Shown piece after piece: positions 24,231 to 33,576 of a stretch of 64,000 nt of DNA; position 1 is the stretch's first letter, and every line of letters begins with the position of its first letter. The notes beneath the pieces were generated by a model, which was not told where the DNA came from, ran no database searches, and saw only the letters and a program-made list of their open reading frames with translations. Made by a program: the position numbers and the translations under genes. Source of the stretch: Gallionella sp. (GTDB taxonomy: Bacteria; Pseudomonadota; Gammaproteobacteria; Burkholderiales; Gallionellaceae); the NCBI GenBank assembly GCA_023259035.1, contig JAHFRA010000006.1, forward strand, positions 1 to 64,000. The letters run 5' to 3'.

Positions 24231-25358
24231 ATGTCACAGTTAAGGAACGAAGGAATGTCTGGCATTGAGAATCCAACCGGCCTGCCCGACGAAACCTTGA
24301 GCGAAGCCAACCGCACCAAGTTGCTCTCGGATGAGGCCTACACCCTCAAATCGCTGGGTCGGCTGGAGGATGCGCTTGGGCCGCAAAGCCTTGTGCATCA
24401 ACGGACATGGGAAGCGGGGGACTGGAGCAATTTCTGCCGCTCCGGCGAAAACCTCGTGTCCCTGCTCACTCCACTGGGACGCTGGGCCGAGGCGGAAGCG
24501 GTGAGTCGCGAGGCCGTAAGCGTGGCAAATGGCATCAAGGACAAGGAGGAACGCTGGCAACGCACCACGACAGCTCTCGCCTACTTGGGCCATACCCTGC
24601 ACGGTCGTGGTTATCTGAAGCAGGCATCTACAGCTTACACGCTGGCCGAGATGGTGCAGGCGGAAGCGCATCATCATCCCAAGCTCTATAGCATCTATGG
24701 GTACAACTATGCCCAACTCCTGCTGGAACAATCTTGTCAGGAGACGGGCTGGCGCGAGGTTCTAGAACGAAGGCATACTTCGCTTGATATTGCCGTGAAA
24801 TTAAATCATGCCCTCTCGCAAGCTCTCGACCACGGCACCATCGGCCTCGCCCGCGCGGCCCTGGGCGAACCCGATACCGTGCTGGCCCTAGATCTGGCCG
24901 TGACCACCATGCAGCGCGCGGGCACGGTCATTCATCTGCCTGCCATGCACCTTGCCCGTGCTCACTACCAACGCAGTATCCACGACCTCCCCTCCGCCTG
25001 GACAGACCTTGAGGCCGCCCAAACCATCGCTCAGCGCAGCAATATGCGTACTTACCTCGCCGAATGCGCCCTGCTGGGTGGGAACCTGTTCCTGGATGAA
25101 GCCCGCGTACCCGAAGCCGCCGCACAACACGCCAGCGCCGCACAACTGATCCGCGAAGACGGCTATGGCAGGCGGCTGACCGAACTCCATCTGCTGTATG
25201 CCAGATTGCTGCACACCCAACGCGACCCGGCCGCCCTGCAAGCGCTGGCCGATGCTCAAGCCCGCATCCGCGAGGCGGGACAGTGGTATTTCTGGCGCGA
25301 ACTGCGCGCCGTAGCAAACGAAATCGCCGCGCCCGACCCTGGCGAGTGTCCAACTTAG
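24231..25358 (+). CDS. TPR-like hypothetical protein
   Basis: Helical, A/L-rich repeats (LGRLEDALGPQSLVHQRTWEAGDWSNFCRSGENLVSLLTPLGRWAEAEAVSREAV). Confidence 0.6.
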   Translation: MSQLRNEGMSGIENPTGLPDETLSEANRTKLLSDEAYTLKSLGRLEDALGPQSLVHQRTWEAGDWSNFCRSGENLVSLLTPLGRWAEAEAVSREAVSVANGIKDKEERWQRTTTALAYLGHTLHGRGYLKQASTAYTLAEMVQAEAHHHPKLYSIYGYNYAQLLLEQSCQETGWREVLERRHTSLDIAVKLNHALSQALDHGTIGLARAALGEPDTVLALDLAVTTMQRAGTVIHLPAMHLARAHYQRSIHDLPSAWTDLEAAQTIAQRSNMRTYLAECALLGGNLFLDEARVPEAAAQHASAAQLIREDGYGRRLTELHLLYARLLHTQRDPAALQALADAQARIREAGQWYFWRELRAVANEIAAPDPGECPT

Positions 25359-25428
25359 TGTATTACTATCGATTGGGCCATGATTAAAGTCCACTTTTCC
25401 GCCACCCACCCAACATGATCAGAATCCT

Positions 25429-26184
25429 CTACAGGCGTAATTTGTAACCCGACTTCAACAAAGCCAGCGCGAATCCCGCCAGCATCAATAAACTCCCGCT
25501 CACCACAGCCAAACTGAGCCACGGGGATATGTCCGACACGCCAAAAAATCCGTAGCGAAAGCCGTCGATGATATAAAAAAATGGGTTTAATCTTGACACT
25601 TGTTGCCAGAAAGATGGCAGGGAGTGAATGGAATAGAATGCGCCAGACAAAAAAGTCAGCGGCGTAACAATGAAGTTTGCGTACCCTCCAAGCTGGTCAA
25701 AATTTTCCGCCCAGATTCCCGCCACCACACCCAGCGAACCGAGCAGCGCACCACCCAGCAAAGCGAACAATATGATCCAGCACGGAAACTGCATGGGCGG
25801 CTGGGCAAACCAGAGCGCAGCCAGATACACACCCGTTCCCACCACCAGTCCACGCACCACTGCAGCCAGCACATAAGCCAGAAAAAATTCCCAATAGGCA
25901 ATCGGCGCCAGCAATGCGAATACAAGGTTACCGGTGATCTTGGACGCACTCAGGCTGGTAGAGCTGTTGGAATAGGCGATCTGCAGCACCGTCATCATCA
26001 CCAGACCCGGAATCAGAAAAGCGGTATAGCGCACACCCGGATAAATCTCGGTTTGCTGCTCCAGCATGTGCGAGAAAATCAGCAAGTAAAGCAAGGTGCT
26101 CAACACGGGTGCCAGCACAGCCTGGATACCCCCATTCCATATCCGAAGAAGTTCCTTGTAGAACAAGGCATAGAAGCTCAACAT
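25429..26184 (-). CDS. ABC-2 type transporter permease
   Basis: MLSFYALFYKELLRIWNGGIQAVLAPVLSTLLYLLIF...FLSGAFYSIHSLPSFWQQVSRLNPFFYIIDGFRYGFFG; start trimmed to the ATG overlapping the ATPase stop. Confidence 0.88.
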   Translation of the reverse strand: MLSFYALFYKELLRIWNGGIQAVLAPVLSTLLYLLIFSHMLEQQTEIYPGVRYTAFLIPGLVMMTVLQIAYSNSSTSLSASKITGNLVFALLAPIAYWEFFLAYVLAAVVRGLVVGTGVYLAALWFAQPPMQFPCWIILFALLGGALLGSLGVVAGIWAENFDQLGGYANFIVTPLTFLSGAFYSIHSLPSFWQQVSRLNPFFYIIDGFRYGFFGVSDISPWLSLAVVSGSLLMLAGFALALLKSGYKLRL

Positions 26185-27077
26185 GCGCGCCCCACCACAC
26201 GCATGAAAACATCTTCCAGGTCGGTTTGCTCCAAAGCCATTTCCTTTATTTCCACACCGTCCATGCGCAGTTCCGCCAGCACTGGCTCCAACGACTGGTA
26301 AGACGGCAGTTCCAGCAGGTAGTCCTCTCCCGTCTGTTCGGCTATCTGCGGCAACAATGCGGCAGGTAATGCGCCAGCCAGCTTCAACCGGACACGAACA
26401 CCAGCCATGCTGCCAAGCAGGTTTTGCGTGCTGTCCAGCGCCATTATCCTGCCCTGCTTGAGCATGGCGATGCGTCCACACAGGGCTTCCGCCTCTTCCA
26501 GGTAATGCGTAGTGAGCACGATGGTATGACCGTCGCGGTTGAGCTGCTGGATGAAACGCCACATGGTCTGGCGCAGCTCCACATCGACCCCGGCAGTGGG
26601 CTCGTCCAGGACGATCACCGGCGGCTTATGCACCAGCGCCTGCGCCACCAGTACACGGCGTTTCATGCCGCCGGAGAGGCGGCGCATATTGGTTTCGGCT
26701 TTGTCGGTCAAATCCAGATGATGCATCACCTCATCTATCCAAGCCTCGTTGTGGCGCAACCCGAAATAGCCGGATTGCAAGCGCAACGTTTCACGCACAT
26801 TAAAGTTTGGGTCAAACACCAATTCCTGCGGCACCACACCCAACAGACGGCGGCTGGTGCGATACTGTTTAACGACATCGTGGCCCAAAATAGAAAATTG
26901 TCCGCTATCCGGACGTGCCAGCCCAGCCAACAGGTTGATCAGGGTGGTCTTGCCCGCGCCATTGGGGCCGAGCAAGCCGAAGAATTCGCCCTGCTCGATG
27001 CGTAAATCCACGCCATCCACTGCGTGCAGGCTGCCATAGCGCTTGTGCGCCTTGCGGACATCAACAGCGGGAAGCAT
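26178..27077 (-). CDS. ABC-2 transporter ATP-binding protein
   Basis: GPNGAGKTTLINLLAG, LSGGMKRRVLVAQALVHKPPVIVLDEPTAGVD. Confidence 0.9.
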   Translation of the reverse strand: MLPAVDVRKAHKRYGSLHAVDGVDLRIEQGEFFGLLGPNGAGKTTLINLLAGLARPDSGQFSILGHDVVKQYRTSRRLLGVVPQELVFDPNFNVRETLRLQSGYFGLRHNEAWIDEVMHHLDLTDKAETNMRRLSGGMKRRVLVAQALVHKPPVIVLDEPTAGVDVELRQTMWRFIQQLNRDGHTIVLTTHYLEEAEALCGRIAMLKQGRIMALDSTQNLLGSMAGVRVRLKLAGALPAALLPQIAEQTGEDYLLELPSYQSLEPVLAELRMDGVEIKEMALEQTDLEDVFMRVVGRAC

Positions 27078-27321
27078 AAAGGAAATCCATAAAAACCCAC
27101 ATTTGCGAGCATCCTTTCCGGAATATATGTGCGCGGAAAAACGAAATTCAATAGAGTTTAACTATCGGCGAACTTACTTGTGTGACCGCTATTGTATTGC
27201 CGAACTGAGCTTCGGTTATTGTAGTAGCTATCATGAAAGGCGATGGAGCTTTGCGGCCAGATATATTGCCGGTAGCAGATGCCAGGCAGCAACCTGACAC
27301 GCCATTACTCTTTCCAGATTG

Positions 27322-28059
27322 TTAACGAAATTCTTTCAGTCGATATTGAGATAACTCATCCTGACGAAGAACGCGCACACCCCCATTGGGAACCAAAAAC
27401 ATGGCGTCGGCCAGATCCTCAGCCACACCCATTGAGTGAAAGTAATCACGCATAATCTGTTTGGATCTGGACAGCAGTGCCGGTACATCGTCCCCGGGGC
27501 CTGCGGCTCTCAAGAAATGAGGGGAATCAATTCCGACTTTACCCATAATTGTGCGGGCCGCACCCCCGGCAAGTATCAAGACACATGCGCTAATACAACT
27601 GGCTTCTTGAGGGATAAACACTTCAACACCATTAGCTCGCAGTAGCCTGCCAATTTCCATGGCTTCTCCTATTAAACCTCCGGGTGAATGAATCAGTAGG
27701 CGTCGAATTTGGTGACCGTCATCCGTTCGATTTATCTCGGAAAGTAGCGCCTCTACTTTTTTTGCGTCGCCGTTTTCAATCTGCCCGGAAATAATAACCG
27801 CTGAAACGTTTAAAGGAGGGTAAGTTCCGGCGACATCTTTACGGCTTAATCCGATTTCAGCAGCTTTGCCAGTTGGCGATAACAGCGATAAAAAAACAAA
27901 AATTCCGGCGAGAGCAGCACTCAGGATTATAATTTCCCCCGATCTTGACGGATTCATTTTAGCTCGACGGATTCCGGATAAAAGCGCAGAAAACAATGAC
28001 AGACCACCACTCCGTAATAACGGCTTTTGAGCTTCCGGTGATTTATCGTCAATTGACAA
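27322..28059 (-). CDS. Membrane-anchored/periplasmic ClpP-like (crotonase-fold) protein
   Basis: VIISGQIENGDAKKVEALL..., LIHSPGGLIGEAMEIGRLLRANGVEVFIPQEASCISACVLILAGG. Confidence 0.65.
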   Translation of the reverse strand: MSIDDKSPEAQKPLLRSGGLSLFSALLSGIRRAKMNPSRSGEIIILSAALAGIFVFLSLLSPTGKAAEIGLSRKDVAGTYPPLNVSAVIISGQIENGDAKKVEALLSEINRTDDGHQIRRLLIHSPGGLIGEAMEIGRLLRANGVEVFIPQEASCISACVLILAGGAARTIMGKVGIDSPHFLRAAGPGDDVPALLSRSKQIMRDYFHSMGVAEDLADAMFLVPNGGVRVLRQDELSQYRLKEFR

Positions 28060-28249
28060 GTTCCATGCTACCAGTTTTTCAAACAGCTGAGCGATGAAGG
28101 CCGATCTTCTCCAAAGTAATTTCAGCCAGTCGCATTTCCTTTGATGAAACCACCCACCTTCTGATTTTACAAATTAGTCACCCACAAGACCTACAGTTCC
28201 TCCACAATATGCCGATGAGCAACACGACACCCCAGCTACAGGAACATCC

Positions 28250-28909
28250 GTGAATATCAATGAATTCATGCCGTTGGTCAGGAAAATTGCGGTAGAAATC
28301 CACCGGACATTGCCTTCCAGCATCATGCTGGACGACCTCGTTCAGGACGGCATGATCGGGCTGATCATGGCATTTCGCGAACACGAAGCGGACTCTGGCG
28401 CGTCATTCACAACCTTCGCGTGGAACAAGATCCGCTGGTCCATCATAGACGGTCTTCGGGTTGGCGATTGGGCTGAAAGATCCGTGCGAAGACGCGCCAA
28501 CAAGGTCGCAAAAAAAATAGAAAAATTACAAGCATTGCTGCATAGAGAGCCCACCAAAATCGAGATCGCAGATGCGCTCGGGGTGCGTGTGGACGATATC
28601 ACGACCATTCTAGGCGACGCCTACGGCTATAATTTCGTGAGTATCGACGAAGTCGTTCAAGGCAAAACACAAGACATTCCCGATTCGCGCATGGAACCCT
28701 CTGCCATCGTGGAGAAGCGCGAGGAATATTCCCGTGCGGTCGCCGGCCTAAAAACCTTGCAACCCAACGAAAGAAAGGCCTTCATTCTGCGCATCATGTG
28801 CGACTTGAGTGGGCGGCAAACAGCTACTGAAATGGGGTTGAGCGAATCCAGAGTAAGTCAATTGTATAAAACAGCAACCGAGAAACTCGCCGACTACATC
28901 TCGCGCTGA
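28250..28909 (+). CDS. Sigma-70 family RNA polymerase sigma factor, FliA (sigma-28)-like
   Basis: VRKIAVEIHRTLPSSIMLDDLVQDGMIGLIMAF...FTTFAWNKIRWSIIDGLRVGDWAERSVRR; C-terminal LSESRVSQLYKTATEKL. Confidence 0.8.
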   Translation: MNINEFMPLVRKIAVEIHRTLPSSIMLDDLVQDGMIGLIMAFREHEADSGASFTTFAWNKIRWSIIDGLRVGDWAERSVRRRANKVAKKIEKLQALLHREPTKIEIADALGVRVDDITTILGDAYGYNFVSIDEVVQGKTQDIPDSRMEPSAIVEKREEYSRAVAGLKTLQPNERKAFILRIMCDLSGRQTATEMGLSESRVSQLYKTATEKLADYISR

Positions 28910-29012
28910 TCTCCGTAGCACAAACCGACCTTTCGTCAATGACTGCCGATTCCAGATAAACTAAAGAACGCCGCCCCAGTGCGGAGCATTACACTTCCAA
29001 CTTAAACCCGCC

Positions 29013-29807
29013 CTATCTTTCACCGAATATTTCGCGCAAAAACACCGTGGCTTGCTGCCACGAGTCTTTGTCGGCAGCAGCGTTGTAAGCCAGCGGCAAG
29101 CCGAATTTCTTGCCCAACGCATCCGCATCTGGATTGGTGAAGCTGTGCTTCACTCCGGGATAGGTGACCACACGAAAACTCGCCCGCGCATTTTCCATTT
29201 CCTGCTTGAAGGCGCTCACCTTGCCAGCGGTGATCATCACATCATCCTCGCCGGTAAAGGAAACGATGCGCGCTTTGATTTTGCCGGGTTGCGCAAGAAT
29301 ATCGGTATCCAGCGAGCCGTGAAAACTTGCCACGCCTTTCAAATCCTCGCCGATGCGCGCCATGTTCAGCACCACGCCGCCACCGAAACAATAGCCAATT
29401 GCCGCCACTTGCTTGGCATCCACGGTTTTTTGCCCGCGCAGCAACTGCAGGCCCGCCTCAAAACGCACCTTGGCCAGCGGCATATTTCTGCTCACCTCGG
29501 CGGCGAACTTGCCCGCCTCATCCGGATGATTGGCCTGCTTGCCGTCGCCATACATATCGACCGCCAGCGCGGTATAGCCCAACGCTGCCAGCATGTCGGC
29601 ACGCTTGCGCGCATAGGCATTGTGCCCCCACCATTCATGCACCACCAGCACCGCCGGACGCTTGCCCTTGATGGCATCGTCATAGGCGAGATAACCCTTG
29701 AGAGTCGTGCCATTCGCTTGGTAGCTGACTTCCTTACCCTGCACCGCCGCTTGCGCCGCAGAAGCGGCTATACAGCAAAATGATACCAGCAACAAGAATC
29801 TTTTCAT
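29013..29807 (-). CDS. Dienelactone hydrolase family protein
   Basis: RPAVLVVHEWWGHNAYARKRADMLAALGYTALAVDMYGDGKQ, AIGYCFGGGVVL; ATG at 29807 follows with a signal peptide. Confidence 0.9.
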   Translation of the reverse strand: MKRFLLLVSFCCIAASAAQAAVQGKEVSYQANGTTLKGYLAYDDAIKGKRPAVLVVHEWWGHNAYARKRADMLAALGYTALAVDMYGDGKQANHPDEAGKFAAEVSRNMPLAKVRFEAGLQLLRGQKTVDAKQVAAIGYCFGGGVVLNMARIGEDLKGVASFHGSLDTDILAQPGKIKARIVSFTGEDDVMITAGKVSAFKQEMENARASFRVVTYPGVKHSFTNPDADALGKKFGLPLAYNAAADKDSWQQATVFLREIFGER

Positions 29808-29834
29808 GGTCGTCTCCGTCGTAAAAACAATCAA

Positions 29835-30425
29835 CTACGCCACCGCCAGATACACCCCGCACAACGCGATACCGGCTCCGGCAACATGGATAACCCGCTC
29901 ATGCGCCGACCGCAGCATTCCCCAACCGAATGCGATACCCATAATGTGCAACAACGCCGTTGCCATCACAAAACCCAGCGCGTAAGCCATACCAGATGCC
30001 GCTGCCGGCATCTCGGCACCGTGCGCATGACCGTGCCATAACGCGAACAGCCCAACCATGCTGCTGCTCAACCAGAGCGGCAAACGAACCGATGCGGCGA
30101 TCAACACGCCCAGCAGCAGAACCGACAGCACGATGCCCTGTTCGACAAACGGCAGACTGATGCCCATCATTGGCAATGCGCCGCCCAACGCCATCACGCC
30201 GACGAAGGTGAGCGGCACTGCCCATACGGAACGCCCGCCCATCTGTGCAGCCCACAGTCCGACCGCCAGCATCGCGCAGACGTGATCCAGGCCGCTGGTT
30301 GGATGCGCAAGACCATGCAGAAAGCCGCTGGCCTCGCCGACACCAATATTGGCATATGCAAAGGACGGCAGCAACGCACCTGCCGCAACAAACAATATCG
30401 AACGCAGCAAAACTGATTTACTCAT
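29835..30425 (-). CDS. HupE/UreJ family protein
   Basis: GFLHGLAHPTSGLDHVCAMLAVGLWAAQMGG; LWHGHAHGAEMP. Confidence 0.88.
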   Translation of the reverse strand: MSKSVLLRSILFVAAGALLPSFAYANIGVGEASGFLHGLAHPTSGLDHVCAMLAVGLWAAQMGGRSVWAVPLTFVGVMALGGALPMMGISLPFVEQGIVLSVLLLGVLIAASVRLPLWLSSSMVGLFALWHGHAHGAEMPAAASGMAYALGFVMATALLHIMGIAFGWGMLRSAHERVIHVAGAGIALCGVYLAVA

Positions 30426-30451
30426 GACGCCCCCTTATCAAAAAACATCTT

Positions 30452-30757
30452 TCAAACAATTCCCGACTGAACCTGATAGCGCACAAAAAAGATATTCAAA
30501 TTCTGTGCGCGCAACCGTTGCATGATCTGCTCGGCGAGCTTGTCGTCCAGAATAAACTCCACCTTCACCGCCAGTTCCCCGGCGAGTTCGAAAAAGGTTT
30601 CCTCATGCAGCCTGCCGTGCCGCCCGAACCCGGCAATGGCGCGGAACGCCGAGCCGCCGAGGATACCGAGAGCCTTGGCCTCTTCGAGCAGCCACTCATA
30701 CAATGGCATACCGGCGTGAAGCTGTTTTTCAGTGACATAGAATGTGAGCTGATCCAT
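30452..30757 (-). CDS. DUF190 family protein, crcB-associated
   Basis: ARGMPLYEWLL-like HAGMPLYEWLLEEAKALGILGGSAFRAIAGFGRHGRLHEETFFELAGELAVKVEFI. Confidence 0.85.
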   Translation of the reverse strand: MDQLTFYVTEKQLHAGMPLYEWLLEEAKALGILGGSAFRAIAGFGRHGRLHEETFFELAGELAVKVEFILDDKLAEQIMQRLRAQNLNIFFVRYQVQSGIV

Positions 30758-30766
30758 CGTTGCCTC

Positions 30767-31150
30767 CTAGTGTTGAAGCCATTTGAAAGTTTGAATACCC
30801 AACACCGTCATCAGCAGCGAGCCGCCGAGATGCGCCGCGATGATGCCCGCTCCCCACGCGTACTGTCCGCGCAGCAACAGTGTGACAGTCTCCGCCGAGA
30901 AAGTTGAAAAGGTGGTCAGCCCGCCGAGGAAGCCGGTGATGATGAACAGCCGCCACTCCGGCGACAGCCCCGGATGCTGGAGAAAAAACGCGACAGCCAA
31001 TCCGATCAAATAACCGCCGAACAGATTGGCCGCAAGCGTGCCGAGCGGCAATTCGGGCAATGCCGGATTGAACCACAGCCCGAACCCCCAGCGCAGCCAC
31101 GCACCGAGCGCCGCGCCGAGTCCCACCGCAAGAAAAGCATGAACCGTCAT
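30767..31150 (-). CDS. crcB: Fluoride efflux transporter CrcB
   Basis: [17 protein letters not shown]...[22 protein letters not shown]...[21 protein letters not shown]. Confidence 0.95.
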   Translation of the reverse strand: MTVHAFLAVGLGAALGAWLRWGFGLWFNPALPELPLGTLAANLFGGYLIGLAVAFFLQHPGLSPEWRLFIITGFLGGLTTFSTFSAETVTLLLRGQYAWGAGIIAAHLGGSLLMTVLGIQTFKWLQH

Positions 31151-31180
31151 GATGAACTGATCCGCAAAGATGACTGTATT

Positions 31181-32584
31181 CTATCCCAGCACACGCACCG
31201 GCGCGAAGCCGCCGCCCGGCGTGCGGAAGTTGGTAGTCTGGCCTTGATAGAGCCGCGCCGCAACCAGTTGCACCTGCGCGGCGTAAACATAGCAGCGCAC
31301 ATCGTACTTGAGCGGTTGCGCTTCCGCCGCCTCCGCACAGACCATGCGCTCGCCCGGCGCGGCCATATGCTGTGCGACATAACCGCCCTGCATAATTTCA
31401 CCGAACACGCGGCGCGTAAGATTCGCGCCGCGATACGCGCCCTTGCTGCCATAGCCTGTTGCGGGCTTGAAGAACCATTGCTTGCGCTCCCGCCACAACA
31501 TTTCTTCCAGTTCGGGACGCACCATGAGGGTGTGCGGCACACCCAACCGCAGAGTGGCGATGTCGGCATCGCTTGCTCCGAGCGCGCGTAACCCATCCGC
31601 GTCGGTCAGCCGCATCAGATTGCGCTTGTCGGCGTAGCGGGCATAGTGCATCGGATCAGGTGTCAGCACCACGCCGCCATCCAGATACGCCTGCCGCAAG
31701 ACGGAATGCTGCTGCAAGGAAAAATCCGTCAGGCGGTTATACACCAGGTCGATCTTCCGGTCGTCGCCGGAAGATTCAAGATACAACCCTTCGCCGCGCG
31801 AATGCAACACAGCGGGATCGGCGATATACGCCGCGATTCCGGCACGCTCGAACATGTGCTGCGCCAGAAGGAATTCGGGGTACAGGTATTGTGCTTCCGG
31901 CTGCTCGTCGACGATAGCAATGCAATTGAGCGGCGTATCGCCGCGCGCCAGCCGCCACTCGTTGCGGAACATATCAAGAAAAGTCTTCTCAAGGTTTTCT
32001 TCCGCCACCGCCACACCCGGCAAGGCAGCGTCGCGCTGGCTGTCGAGCAGCAACGCATTCAAAAATCCGCCGCCCGCATTGCTATTGATTTCGATCAGAT
32101 GCGCGCCATCGGCATTCAGGTGGAAGTCGTAGCCGAAAAACACGCCGAGAGTTTTATTATTCTGCGCCGAAGAGGCGACAATTGTTCCCTCTCCCGCAGG
32201 CGGGAGATAACCAGCGACTTGCCCGCTTGCGGGCTTAGTCGAATGGCTATAACCAACCACTTGGCAACCGTCTTCTGGTTGCTTAGTGGGATGGCTAGTT
32301 GTTTCATCAGTTGTTCCATCAGGGTTAGGGAGAGGGGCGTGGAAATGAACACCATTCGTCCACCCCGGCAACCCTACCACCCGCTCCAGCGCATCAATCA
32401 CTTCGCGCATCTGCTGCATCTGCGCAACAGTTATAAATACCGGCACATCGGCAAACAAATGCGGGCAACGCTCCGTCACCAAACCATGCCACGCCTCGCC
32501 TTGCGCCTGTATCGCCTGCCGCAGGGCGGCACGGCTCAATCCTGCCGCATGACCATCCGCATTCAGCAGCTCTGCCTCGATCAC
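31181..32584 (-). CDS. ATP-grasp domain-containing protein carrying an in-frame palindromic repeat insertion
   Basis: GVFFGYDFHLNADGAHLIEINSNAGGGFLNA, KQWFFKPATGYGSKGAYRG; residues PLPNPDGTTDETTSHPTKQPEDGCQVVGYSHSTKPASGQVAGYLPPAGEG encoded by repeat DNA. Confidence 0.75.
   Translation of the reverse strand: MIEAELLNADGHAAGLSRAALRQAIQAQGEAWHGLVTERCPHLFADVPVFITVAQMQQMREVIDALERVVGLPGWTNGVHFHAPLPNPDGTTDETTSHPTKQPEDGCQVVGYSHSTKPASGQVAGYLPPAGEGTIVASSAQNNKTLGVFFGYDFHLNADGAHLIEINSNAGGGFLNALLLDSQRDAALPGVAVAEENLEKTFLDMFRNEWRLARGDTPLNCIAIVDEQPEAQYLYPEFLLAQHMFERAGIAAYIADPAVLHSRGEGLYLESSGDDRKIDLVYNRLTDFSLQQHSVLRQAYLDGGVVLTPDPMHYARYADKRNLMRLTDADGLRALGASDADIATLRLGVPHTLMVRPELEEMLWRERKQWFFKPATGYGSKGAYRGANLTRRVFGEIMQGGYVAQHMAAPGERMVCAEAAEAQPLKYDVRCYVYAAQVQLVAARLYQGQTTNFRTPGGGFAPVRVLG
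32187..32336 (-). repeat. 150-bp composite palindromic element in frame inside the ATP-grasp ORF
   Basis: Ends are CCCTCTCCC (32187-32195) and GGGAGAGGG (32328-32336); interior is copy A of the hairpin family. Confidence 0.85.
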
Positions 32585-33144
32585 TGCCGGCCCAACAGCT
32601 TTTGTTTAAGATCGCCCTGCGCCGGCTTCTCGCCCAGCCAGATTTTCAGCAATGCAGTATTAAATGCCGCTCCGGCGATATTGCCTTTGGCAACGCCATT
32701 CACGCTGACCTGGGTTCCGCTGGAAGGTTGATAGTCCAGCGCGATGACATCGCCTTTTTTCACTTCAGACATCGTGTTAAAAATTGCCGAAAACTCCTTG
32801 ACCGAAGCATCCAGCACAGCCATTTCTGCGGGCGCATGGTTGGCGGCGATGGCGGCATTAAAAGCATCCAGCAATGTTTTGGCAGCTACGTCGCGCAACA
32901 AATGCAACGCCACGCGTTTCTCGGTTGTATCGGACAGCACAGCCGCAGCACTGGTTTTTTTCTCGCCCAGATACAGCGCCGCGACATACACATCAAAAAA
33001 TATTTTGGTGCGGACTCCCGCACCGTTCAATTGCAGCGTTGCATTTCCCACCTGAACCTTGTCGTCCAGCTTGATACCAGCCACTTCAAGGGCAAACGCC
33101 TGTGAGACCAAACACAGCATGAATAATACGATCAGTTTTTTCAT
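32581..33144 (-). CDS. Chalcone isomerase-like periplasmic protein
   Basis: LEVAGIKLDDKVQVGNATLQLNGAGVRTKIFFDVYVAALYLGEKKTSAAAVLSDTTEKRVALHLLRDV. Confidence 0.88.
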   Translation of the reverse strand: MKKLIVLFMLCLVSQAFALEVAGIKLDDKVQVGNATLQLNGAGVRTKIFFDVYVAALYLGEKKTSAAAVLSDTTEKRVALHLLRDVAAKTLLDAFNAAIAANHAPAEMAVLDASVKEFSAIFNTMSEVKKGDVIALDYQPSSGTQVSVNGVAKGNIAGAAFNTALLKIWLGEKPAQGDLKQKLLGRQ

Positions 33145-33278
33145 TTTTTTCCCTTCAGTTCAGAAGACAGATGAAGATTTAACCCCCGCCCTAACCCTTC
33201 CAAGGGGAGGGAATAATACCGCTTTTAACTATCCTTTAATGGCCGCCGCATAGGTCAAACCCTTGTGAGCCCCCCGGC

Positions 33279-33340
33279 ATAACCAATGACTAACCCAGCG
33301 CCTTTTGCTGGGTTAGTCAGATGGCTAGCTGTTTCATCAG
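33279..33340 (-). repeat. Hairpin family copy B (perfect 13-bp stem)
   Basis: Minus strand: TGATGAAACAGCTAGCCATC-TGACTAACCCAGC-AAAAGGC-GCTGGGTTAGTCA-TTGGTTAT. Confidence 0.85.
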
Positions 33341-33576
33341 AGCCGGGTGTTTACCTTGGTGAATCAATGGAAAGCGGCCTGAATACAGGGGGCAGGCCCA
33401 CAAGAGTGATGTCCGGTTCGTAGCGCAGGCCTTCGCGGGTGCTGGCGGTCGCATTGCGGTATCTTCGCGCCAATAGGCGCGGCTATCGGCTTGGCGCGGG
33501 ATGCGCAAACCTGCCCGCAAATCGCCTCGCCATCATCACGCGATCCGGGGAAATATCCGGGCTAGTCCCTCGATCA

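Noticed and set aside
31150-31185. Fluoride riboswitch upstream of crcB
   Set aside because: Only about 30 bp separate crcB from the upstream ATP-grasp gene, and I saw no convincing crcB motif.
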